A stretch of DNA of 64,000 nt from Eutreptiella sp. 'Long Island Sound 2002' (Eukaryota > Euglenozoa > Euglenophyceae > Eutreptiales > Eutreptiaceae), in the NCBI GenBank assembly GCA_964036045.1, contig OZ038399.1, positions 18,745,670-18,809,669 on the forward strand, given 5' to 3'. The notes beneath the pieces were generated by a model. That model did no database searches, was not told the DNA's origin, and worked only from the letters and a program-made list of their open reading frames with translations. Position numbers and translations under genes: made by a program. Positions 36,665-44,989 of this stretch are shown here, in pieces (the first letter of the stretch is position 1; each line of letters opens with the position of its first letter).

Positions 36665-37894
36665 GTGCCGTGCCGTGGGCAGTGCCGTGCGGTGCTCTGC
36701 GGGGGGGAGGGGGGGAGTGGGTGGGGGGCCGGCTGTGGCGTCAGCCCCGCACGGGCGGGGGCCGGCGGCCATCCATCGGCATTGGGAGGGGAGGCGGGGG
36801 AGCCACGCGGCCCACGCGTCGCGCCATAGCCCCCAGTCTGGGGCGGGGCCCAGGGCCCTGGGCCCCCGGGGGTCGTCGGGTGGTGTCGGGGGAAGCCGCA
36901 CTAGGTGGACCCCCGTAACGGCGGCGACCTCCTGTGTTCGCAGGAAGGTGTGTACTCCGTCCCGCGCCGCGGGCGCCGGGAGGGGGGGGCGGGGTACGGG
37001 TGCTGCCCCATAGAGGTGGGTGGGGGTGATCCCCAGGACCCGCTCCGGGTCCCCGCGGGTCGCGACGACGAGGAGGAGCAGGGGGGTGCCAGGGCACTCT
37101 TGCCAGAGGACCTGCCCCCTGTGGTGGGCACCCCTGGTCCTGGAGAGGGGGGGGGACAGGCCTGGGTTGGCCCAGCCGCGGGGCGCGTGCGTCGCCGGCG
37201 GGAGGGCGGGGCACCAAGCGGGCTCCCTGGGGAGTGCCTCGCATACGATGGCGTACGGGGGGGTAGGCCTGGTGCCGTCGTACACCGGGTTGGTCGGTCG
37301 GGGGCAGGCGGGCGCTTCGTCCGCGTCTTCCACGAACACCGTGATCTCGCCCACCTCCAGGTCCTCGTCCGGTGGGTGTAGAAGGTGGAGCGCCGCATCC
37401 AGCTCGGACACCCCCCCCGGGTACGTGGCCCGCGCCTGGTTCAGGTACGGGGCCGCGCCCCCGGGGTAGCGCGTCCTGAGGGCGTGCAGCAGGGCTGGGG
37501 CGCTGCTGCGGAGGGACATGGCGGACCCCGCTCCCGTCAGCTGCAGGGTGTCCCCCATGGACAGGGGCCGGCCCGACCGGTTGGACTCGTGCCACTCCAT
37601 CCAGTGCCCGTAGAGGGCTGCCTCCGGGCTGATGAGCCCCGGCTGGACGGTGTTCACGATCCGGTGCATCGCCGGGAGCAGCGTAGGGGCCCCCGCTCCG
37701 TTCAGGGCGCGGACGGCCGGGAGGGCGGTCTCGTTGAGGAAAGCCCTCGCACTGCCCGCCAGGTCACGCCGCGCGGCAGCGTGCGCCTCGTGTGCCTCCA
37801 CCACCGCGTCCGCCACCAGGCCCCGGACGGCCGCCTCCTGCGCTTTGCGGCGGGCCCTGGCGTGTCCCGGCCCATCCCCCCGTCGGCGTGGCAT
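36662..37894 (-). CDS. ORF3: intact 410-residue protein of unknown function
   Basis: This is an uninterrupted ATG-to-TGA frame 39 bases after the ORF2 stop. The ORF2 stop is followed by this same frame with no further stop codon before the ATG. Visible are a basic N terminus (MPRRRGDG...HARARRKAQE), an Ala/Glu/His-rich helical-looking stretch to about residue 60, two YPGG motifs (~143 and 158), an acidic stretch at ~176-193 (DEDLEVGEITVFVEDADE), and a Pro-rich end. There are no zinc finger, RT, protease or nuclease motifs that I recognise. Varied amino-acid use with Trp, Tyr, Asn and Met argues for real coding in spite of the high GC content. Its position after ORF2 is unusual for a LINE. Confidence 0.6.
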   Translation of the reverse strand: MPRRRGDGPGHARARRKAQEAAVRGLVADAVVEAHEAHAAARRDLAGSARAFLNETALPAVRALNGAGAPTLLPAMHRIVNTVQPGLISPEAALYGHWMEWHESNRSGRPLSMGDTLQLTGAGSAMSLRSSAPALLHALRTRYPGGAAPYLNQARATYPGGVSELDAALHLLHPPDEDLEVGEITVFVEDADEAPACPRPTNPVYDGTRPTPPYAIVCEALPREPAWCPALPPATHAPRGWANPGLSPPLSRTRGAHHRGQVLWQECPGTPLLLLVVATRGDPERVLGITPTHLYGAAPVPRPPLPAPAARDGVHTFLRTQEVAAVTGVHLVRLPPTPPDDPRGPRALGPAPDWGLWRDAWAAWLPRLPSQCRWMAAGPRPCGADATAGPPPTPPLPPAEHRTALPTARH

Positions 37895-37933
37895 GGTACT
37901 GCGGGCTCTGCAGAGGGCGGCGGCGGGTGGGGG

Positions 37934-38426
37934 TCAGGGCGCGAACACGTGCGACAGGTGCGCAATGGATGTGGGGTCCCGCAGGTGCACGTGGATCCAC
38001 AGAAGGGCAGGGCCCGCGGGGCCCGCGCGCTCGTGTGAGGGGGCGTGTGCCTCCTCGATGCGCCGGTGCAGGGCCTCCTCCTCTGTGCGCCTGCGCGGGC
38101 CTGCGGGAGGTTCGGGCCAGGGGCACGCGGCCACCTGGGCGCACCGCGCGCACCTGTTGGCGCCTGTCGACGCTGCGGAGGACACCGTGTCGCATTCCCC
38201 GCAGAGCCGGCAGGTGTGTGGGAGGTGGGAGGGCGGCGACCAGGGGTCGAGATGGCGGAGCCAGAGGTCGTCCCACCTCTGTCGGAGGGGGTCCCGGATC
38301 TCTAGCAGGCGGGCGCGGACGCGGCGCCGGTAGTCCCTGCCGAGCGTCTTCCGCTGGACCTCCCGCCACGTGTCGTCGGGGAGAATCCCGTGGTCGTGGA
38401 AGGCGGCGATGAGGCCTGGGGGGGGG
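37934..38426 (-). CDS. ORF2 C-terminal segment with Cys-rich zinc ribbon
   Basis: After the G run at 38418-38426 the protein continues in another frame (PPGLIAAFHDHGILPDDTW) to the TGA at 37934. It carries CRLCGEC...CARC, a C-x2-C-x2-C plus C-x2-C arrangement at about 38217-38140 that looks like a zinc ribbon, and ends in LSHVFAP. The homopolymer length (9 rather than 10) is the likely cause of the frame change, either by mutation or by base-calling. Confidence 0.65.
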
Positions 38427-41400
38427 TTGCCATGTACACGTGGCGCCCGGTGAGGTGGGGCGTCAGCGCATCCCATTGGCACCCGTTCTCGGCGTCTCGG
38501 TGGAGGAGGGCCAGCAGGGTGCCATCCGCGACTGCCTCCCATCCCACTCGCAGCCCTTCGCAGGCGTCCAGCTCCTGGCGCAGCGCGGTTGCAATGTCGG
38601 TGGGGAGCATGAGGAGCAAGGGCCCCTGGGTGTCGCTCAGCCGGGACAGGGCGTCGTCGTATACCGGCCCCCCAGCTTTGAAGTGCGCCACGGCGAGCTG
38701 GGCGGCCCCGTCCTCTGGGGGGTGCCACCGGACGGTGGCCGCGGCGTGTCCCCATTTGCGTATCTCCGTAGCCCGGAGTACGTTGGCGGCGTGAAGGACG
38801 ATGCGGGGGGGGACGGGTGTCCTGACGAGTGAGGACACGTCCCCAGTCCATCGTGTAAGCGGCCCCGGGGCCGCTTGCAGCCATCCCCCCGTCGCCGCGT
38901 CCCACGGGTGGTCAGGTCCCGCCCCGCGGATCACGGTGGGTCTCGGCCGGGTGTCCGGCCCCCATCCCTCGAGTGGGATGGCGGTGTACCGTTGCGCAGG
39001 GGTCCCCGGGGCGCGCGTGGCGGCGCACCACCGGCTCCACTCGCGCGCCCATTCCTCACCCACTACGCGCGCCTCCCACGCGGTCATGGAGCCGCGCCCG
39101 ATGATCCACGGTGGGAAGAGGGCGCCTTGTAGGTGCTTCGAGAACCCCCCTGGCAGGTCCTGGTACGGGTGGGGGCCCTCTTGGGGCGGGCACTCCAGAG
39201 TGCCATTCACGACACGGAGGGAGGCTACGAAGTCCTTGTTAGGGTGCGGGGGAGGGGGAGGGTGGTCGCCCTCCGCCGCAGTGAGCCATCGGTGTGCCCG
39301 GGCCGCCGCGCTTAGGGGCTCGCGGAGGAGTTGCTCCAGCCGGTGGTTGCGAAGCTCCCATGCGAAGTCCCCCAGCCGGAGCATGTGGTGTAGGAAATCG
39401 TCCACAGAGGTCCCTCCCGGCGGGTCGTAGCGGGTTATGGCGCGGAGCTGCGCCTCCGCGTCCTCGGGCACCAGTCCGGAGCAGAAGACTTCCGTCCATG
39501 CGGCGCCTGCGGAGCGCCACGAGGCCACCCACAGGGCTTTGTCCCCGGGCGGGAGGTGGCGGGCCGCCTCGTGTACCGCCTGGCGGTAGTGGGGCCAGAG
39601 GAGCCGTGAGTGGGCGCACCACACGTGCATGTGTACCAGGGTCTCCTCCGGGCCGCCGCATAGGAGGCACGGTCGTGGGACGACGGCGACGCCGGAGAGC
39701 CGCTCCTTACGGACGCGGAGCCTGCGCTGCACCGGCGTGTGGCCGTCCCGGGCTCGCAGCGCTCGGCGGTTGGTGGCCGCCGCGGTGAGGTTCCGGGCGT
39801 GGACATAGGCTGTGGCGTGGGCCGCGCCCAAAGGTGTGTGTCCCCGGTGCGTCAGCGCATGGTCCGTCTGCGCCCGCTGCGCGACCTCGCTGAGCGCCCG
39901 CATCGTGGGGGGTCGTAGGTCGAGGTGGCCGTCATGACCGGCGACAATGAGTTGGGCGTGGCCAGGGTCCGGGGGCGTGTTCTGCAGGACGGTGTCCTGG
40001 GACGCCGCCCAGTCCGCCTTGTGCAGTAGGGCGTCACTGTGGTGCGAGGTGGCTCGGACGTACCAGAAAGGGCGCCCGGCGTGTTGTCCTCGCGCGCACA
40101 GGCCGTCCCGGAGCCACCGCAGGGGCATCTGGTTGACCACCTTCGCTGCACCCGCGGGGACCCCCGTGGTCCGCTCGCGATCTGCGTGCCGCAGGAGGTG
40201 GAGGATGACTTCGGCGTCCACCGTGTGGACCCACGGTCGGTGGGCACCGTAGTGTAGGGGGAGGGAGGCGGCCACCCCCTCCCCGTCGGGCACCGTGCCC
40301 GAGATGGCCACCGCCCACGTGCGGGTGAGGTCGGCGGCGAGAGCGACGCTGGTGGCGTGTTTGCAGGGTCCGCCCCCGGACGCGTCGGAAGAGGTGTGGC
40401 CCCAGGCCTCCGGGATCCAGTAGTACCCGGTGGGGCTGAGCCACCCCGCGTTGAGGTCGGCGGAGTGCCACCGGACGTCGGGGTGGCTGGGGGTCAGTTG
40501 GTCCACGTCCAGCGCCCTGGTGTCGTTGGGGCTGATCGCCGGGTGGTCGTGCAGCCGGATCTCCGCTCCGGCGACCGTGCTTGCCCAGGACCGAAGTGCC
40601 GTCACATGTTCCCGGAGCCACGCCGGGCCTCCGCGCTGGTGCACCACCAGGTGTCCCGTGTCCTCCGGCTGGTCCTCCAGCGCGTGCACCGCCATGTGTG
40701 GGTCGTGCGGCACCCCCGTAGCTACCAGCAGGGCGGTGCCACGGGGAAGCCCACGGGGTTTGGGCTGGCCTGTCCCCACCTGCACTATTACCCACTCGGC
40801 CCGGAGCTGTGCTTGCCCCGCCGCTTGGGTGCATTGGTCGTCCGTGGTCACCAACCACACCGGCGTCGGCGCGTGGGGCCGGGGGCACAGGGGCTCGGGC
40901 CACGCCACATCCGCGTTAGGCTCTTGGTGCTCGCCTTCCGCGAGTACGTCACAGAGGATGTACAGGAGGGCTGCCGGCGGGTGGTACGCCGCCCCCCGCG
41001 TGGGGGGGGACAGGCCGCCCCGGCGGCGGTAGCCCCCGACGTGGAGGTGCAGGCCGTCCGGGGTCACCCGTGGGCCGGTGTGGGCGTCCTGCTTAGCCCT
41101 CGTGGGGTGGACGAGTCTCAGGCGGGGGTCCCGCGTGCCGGTGGTGTGGAAGAGGTGGACCAAGGCGTCGCGCCATCCGGGGTGGTTGGTGGGCTCCTGC
41201 TCACGGCGGCAATAGTGGAGGTTTTCATCGGCGCATTGGTTGAGGCATTCCCGCACCGCCGTCGGCCATGGGTCTTCGTTGTCGGGGAAGGGGTGGCGTG
41301 GCCCGTGGTGCCCATGCCACGGCGTTGTGTGCGGCACCGTCAGGCGGCACGTGTCGCGGTGTCGCAGCTTGGCGGTGCGCAGCGTGACGATGTTGCCTGG

Positions 41401-42272
41401 CGGGGACTGTAGTTGGACATGGGCCGCCCTGGGGCACGCGATGGGGTTGTACAGCCCCACTCCCAGGGCGGCCAGGGCCCGGGGTACGCGGTGGACCCAG
41501 TCACCCCCCGCGAGAGTTGCGAACTCCGGGACGGGGTAGTGTACCTCGGGACATATTCCGTGCGCGCCGGCTATTTCCCAGAACATCTTGGTGACCTCGG
41601 CGCGCACGGAGGTTGAGCGGTGGTGGACGAGTGTACCCACGAGGGCCACCGCTGCCTGCTGGCACCGCGTTGGCACCCGTGTGAGCCCCAGGGTCCGGTC
41701 ATCCTGCAGGCTGTCCCGCGAGGCGTCCAAGGCGTACCGCGCCCTGTCCTTCGCGACCTGGACCGTGATGTGGTCCAGGTGGCGTGCAGTGTCGGAGTCG
41801 TCGGCGATGAAAGGGGCGACGTACTGCGTCACCCCCCCGAGGATCGCCAAGATGACGTCCTGCACCACTTTCGGTGGCGCGAGGGTGTTGAGGCACCAGT
41901 GGTGCACCGCCGCCAGGCGTAGCCGGTGCTTGCGCTGCAGGGAGAACTCCCCGTCCGGCTGCAGCTGGAGTCCCAGATAGGGGACGGAGTCCGCCGCTGG
42001 CACCCAGTGCCACGGGTTTTCCAGGTGGGGACAGAGGCGCAGCTGCAGGCCCGGGACCCCCTCCGTGGTGGCCATGGCGCACTTGCGGGGGTTGAGCTCC
42101 ATGCCCATCATCCCGAGGTACGCGGCCACCGCCTCCACGCCCTCGACGAATTGCTGCAGCGTGTGGGCCACTACCAGCAGGTCGTCGATGTAGGCCTGGA
42201 TGAGGCCGTGCTCGGCCCCTCCCGGCGGGCGCAGGCGGTGCCCCTGCGCCCTGAGCAGGGGCTCCAGGAGAG
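38427..42272 (-). CDS. ORF2 segment: RT motif C/thumb, RNase H, zinc knuckle and extension
   Basis: Motif C YIDD (42192-42181) carries the two catalytic aspartates. It is followed by a motif-D-like VPYLGLQL and a thumb. An RNase H domain follows at about 40395-39995: SSDASGGG (Asp at 40386-40384), then GEGVAAS, TVDAEVILHLL and SHHSDALLHKADWAAS, which gives the Asp-Glu-Asp-Asp set. A zinc knuckle CLLCGGPE...HMHVWCAH begins at 39669 (C-x2-C-x8-H-x-H-x2-C). About 400 residues after the knuckle (39600-38427) match nothing I know; they contain FAWELRNHRLEQLL and a Trp-rich stretch. This ~1280-codon frame has no internal stop. Confidence 0.85.
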
Positions 42273-43148
42273 CGCGTACAGCAGGGGGCTCTCGGGGTTG
42301 CCCTGCCGGACGCCACGCAGCATGTAGACGGGCTGTGTTAGCCCGTGTGCGGTGACGATGCGCAGCCTGGCGCACGTGTGGAGGAAGAGCAGGAGGTCGA
42401 TGACGTCCGGCGGCTAGGAGAGGTGGCGCAGGATGAGGTGGAGGGCGCCGTGCGGGGCGGTGTCGAAGGCCTTGCGGGCGTCGAAGGAGAAGACGTAGTT
42501 GGGCCTGCCCCTCTAGAGCTGCCGCTGCGCCATGAACAGTGGGGGGCCTGTGTTGGAGCCAGGGAGGGCCCCTTGCTGCCAGTCGCTGACCACCCCGTGC
42601 CGTGTGAGCACTTCCGTGATGCGCTGGGTGAGGGGGCCCGTGAGCAGCTTCATGTCCAGCTGGCCCAGGGCTATGGGCCTGTAGTCGTCCAGTCTGGCAG
42701 AGCCCGGTACCTTGGGGCTGAGCCAGATGTGCGCGTCCCTCCAGTGCATCGGCGGCGGGGCGCCGCGGAGGATGGCCCGGTAGGAGTGGACCAGGAGCCA
42801 CTGGACGGGTGCCGGGAGGGCCTTGATGAAACGGGCCTCCACGTGGTTGGGACCTGGGGCCTTGCCATCGGCCTTGTCCAATGCGGACTGCAGGTCCTGC
42901 ATGGAGTACTGCTGGACCTGTGTCCAGGCCCCTTCAGGGACCCGGGGGACATGGCGGCCGAGGACTGCCTGGAAGCCTGGGAGGTCCACCGGGCGTTTGT
43001 CATACAGTTCTCGCAAGAAGGCGCGAACTGCGAACATTACGTCGTGGGCCTCCGTGAGGAGCGTTTGGGTGTTGGGGACCCGCACGTTCCAGAGGCCTGA
43101 CGGGCCCGGGGCCTCTACCTCTATGGCTCCCCGTACGGCTTTCCACCG
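42272..43148 (-). CDS. ORF2 segment: reverse transcriptase fingers and palm (motifs 0-B)
   Basis: Typical LINE RT motifs are present: GKAPGPNHVEARFIKAL near 42870-42820, an IWLSPK block and DDYRPIALGQLDMK near 42690-42650, motif A FSFDARKAFDTA with the catalytic Asp at 42482-42480, and motif B LRGVRQGNPESPLLYAL near 42320-42275. Two in-frame TAG codons flank motif A (42515-42513 and 42416-42414). The frame then changes near 42272 to join motif C. Confidence 0.85.
42414..42416 (-). other. In-frame TAG in RT, after motif A
   Basis: TAG in context TCCTAGCC lies 22 codons downstream of the catalytic Asp. The peptide before (LHLILRHLS) and after (PPDVIDLL) keeps the RT pattern, so the stop lies inside a conserved domain. 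Confidence 0.85.
42513..42515 (-). other. In-frame TAG in RT, before motif A
   Basis: TAG in context CTCTAGAGG lies between LFMAQRQL and RGRPNYVFSFDA, eleven codons before the catalytic Asp, and keeps the same frame. Confidence 0.85.
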
Positions 43149-43151
43149 CTA
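43149..43151 (-). other. In-frame TAG between linker and RT
   Basis: TAG in context GCCTAGCGG joins HAPDIA and RWKAVRGAIEVEAPGPSG in a single frame. Confidence 0.8.
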
Positions 43152-43583
43152 GGCGATGTCGGGGGCGTGGCGGCGCCAGAAATCCTTGATGGCGCGCTTG
43201 CGGTCTGCCGCCAGGAGTGCGCGGAGCTGGCGAATGTCCTCCTCGAGGGCGGTTGCTTGCCTCTCTAGCTCCTCCTGTAGCTGGCCCTGTGTGGTCGGGC
43301 GGAACCCGGGCGACACACCCCGCAGCTCCTCCGTGAGCCGAAGCGCCGCCTCGGACCGCATGCCATGCCGTGCCGCGTCCGCCTGGTACGCTGCCGGCGC
43401 GCGCGCTGCCAGGGTGTCATAGCGGAGGACCGCCGCCTGGAGCCGCATTCCGCTCTCCGGGAGGTCCCCCTCCGCCGGGTCCGTCCCCGCCGGGGACGGC
43501 TGCCGGCGTCCCACCACACGCGCCAGGGCGTCGTGCGTCCCGTGGAGGTGTTCGAACACCTTATCCACCGCGGCCGCGGGCAT
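43149..43583 (-). CDS. ORF2 segment: EN-RT linker with coiled coil
   Basis: After a frame change near 43610 the reading frame continues as a Glu/Arg/Leu-rich stretch (QEELERQATALEEDIRQLRA, then AIKDFWRRH) that looks like the helical linker between endonuclease and RT in LINEs. It runs into an in-frame TAG (43151-43149), and the same frame continues directly into the RT. Confidence 0.65.
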   Translation of the reverse strand: MPAAAVDKVFEHLHGTHDALARVVGRRQPSPAGTDPAEGDLPESGMRLQAAVLRYDTLAARAPAAYQADAARHGMRSEAALRLTEELRGVSPGFRPTTQGQLQEELERQATALEEDIRQLRALLAADRKRAIKDFWRRHAPDIA

Positions 43584-43609
43584 GGACCCGTAGTCGTGCT
43601 GCTCTGCGG

Positions 43610-44602
43610 GACCCAGCCAGGCGCCAGGGAGGGTTCATCCTGCGCGGCGGTGACCGCCGCCCACAGGCAGTGTTGGACGGGCGCGGCCTCGGCGTCGTAC
43701 GGGAGGAGGCGGCCCTCCGTGTGGCTGTAGGGGGTGGGCATCGCCGCGCGCCCCGCTGCGCTGAGGAGGCCCGGCAGGGCCAGGCGGACCGGGAGGTGGT
43801 CCGAGCCGACCACCTGCGGGTGTGCCATGCCGCGAGCCCAGACGCTTTCCCGCAGGGACCACGGCAGGAGGGGCTCGTTGACCAGGAAGGTGTCCACTCG
43901 GTGCCGGGACGGGTGGAGCGTGGGGGTCATGTCCTCCTCGCCGCCTGCCGTGGCCCTCCGGAAACCGCAGGCCTCCCAGCCCGCTCGGAAGTGCTCCGTG
44001 GCCGGGTTGGTGGTGGCATCCATGTAGATGTTGGTGTCGCCGGCGATGACCACCGGGTGTCTCCCACCGAGGCTGCGTGCCGTGGCATACATTTGTATGT
44101 CGGCCCAGAACGCCGCCCGTCCCGCCCACGGGGAGCAGCCTGCTTGCGGCCCGTGGACGTTGATGAGGGTGAGGCCCCCCCCGTCCGTGCGGATCTCCAG
44201 GGCCGCGGCCTTCCCGGGGACGATTTCCGTGAAACTGAGCACCTCGTGCTCCGCCACGTATTTGCTGCTGATCGCGGTGAGGAGGCCCCCCCCTCTCGAG
44301 GTGGAGGTGGCTCCCGTCTCCGCCAGCCGGCTGCTGAAGAAGGCGGTGTACCCCTTGTCCCGGAGCGCCGCGGCCACGTGCATCTCCTGCGCCCGGGTGG
44401 CGATCCCTGTTTCCTGGAGCATGATGGCAAAGCCCCCCTCCTGGGGTAGCATGCCGGTGATGAGGTGCTCCTTGTCGGTACAGGCCGCCGGCCCCCGGCG
44501 CCGCCGGAGCGTGTCCCGGAGGGACCGGTCTGGTGGTACGAGGCCGTTGCGCAGGTTCCACGAGAGGAGCCACAGGGCGTCGCCCGTCGTGTCCTCCTGG
44601 AG
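43610..44602 (-). CDS. ORF2 segment: AP-endonuclease-like (EN) domain
   Basis: This domain nicks target DNA to prime reverse transcription. The motifs are in the expected order: LLSWNLRNG (Asn at 44557-44555), MLQETGI (Glu at 44413-44411), a block of GGGLLTAI and LINVHGP, AGDTNIYMDA near 44030, RVDTFLVN near 43890, and VGSDHLPV near 43800. These correspond to the catalytic Asn, Glu, Asp/Asn and Asp-His residues of APE-type LINE endonucleases, and all are present. The domain frame is open from the ORF1 TGA; the first in-frame ATG lies after SWN, so ATG initiation would delete a catalytic residue. Confidence 0.88.
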
Positions 44603-44605
44603 TCA
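44603..44605 (-). other. TGA between ORF1 and ORF2 in one frame
   Basis: The frame reads ...VMPIRDS-TGA-LQEDTTGDALWLLSWN. ORF1 ends and the endonuclease frame opens without any frame change. The stop is followed by CTC. This could be a leaky terminator, a reinitiation site using a non-ATG start, or a mutated codon in a fused ORF. Confidence 0.75.
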
Positions 44606-44989
44606 GCTATCCCGTATCGGCATCACCGCTGGGTTCGCCGGCGCAGCCAGAGCATCCGGGTGCGCCGCATCCGCTGAGCCCGTTCCCAGCGGGGCCGCCC
44701 ACAGGGGGGCCCGGGGGGCCGGGGGAGCCAGGGGGGCCAGGGGGGCCAGCCCCGCGGGGATGGACCCTGGTTGGCCCGCACCGCCGGGCACCGGGGCTGC
44801 CCCGGGTGCCTCCTCATCGCCGTCTGCGTGGTCGGCCGCCTGGGGCGGGGGGCGCCGGGCGTACGGGGCGTGCCATGGGGACCTCCGTGCCCTCCCTTGC
44901 AGGATGTTGGAGGCCGACTCCTTGTCGTCCACCGGGGCCGCAGCGTGCACCGCGTGCCACGCCAGGTGCTCCAGCATCGCCCCTGCTTG

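Larger units (their letters stand above)
37934..44602 (-). pseudogene. LINE ORF2 polyprotein (EN-RT-RNaseH-zinc), interrupted
   Basis: About 2220 codons encode the replication enzyme of the element. Domain order on the minus strand is AP-like endonuclease, coiled-coil linker, reverse transcriptase, RNase H, zinc knuckle, long extension and C-terminal zinc ribbon, ending in TGA at 37934. The frame is broken three times: near 43610 after the endonuclease, near 42272 between RT motifs B and C, and at the nine-base G run 38418-38426, where one more base would rejoin the frame. Three in-frame TAG codons (43151, 42515, 42416) fall in the linker and RT palm. The frame starts immediately after the ORF1 stop in the same frame, and no ATG precedes the endonuclease SWN motif. 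The copy is probably inactive as sequenced, unless the breaks are errors or recoding. Confidence 0.8.

Noticed and set aside
35010-37013. A 667-codon plus-strand frame opposite ORF3 and ORF4
   Set aside because: It is the antisense shadow of a GC-rich coding region; its composition is low-complexity and it has no recognisable motif.
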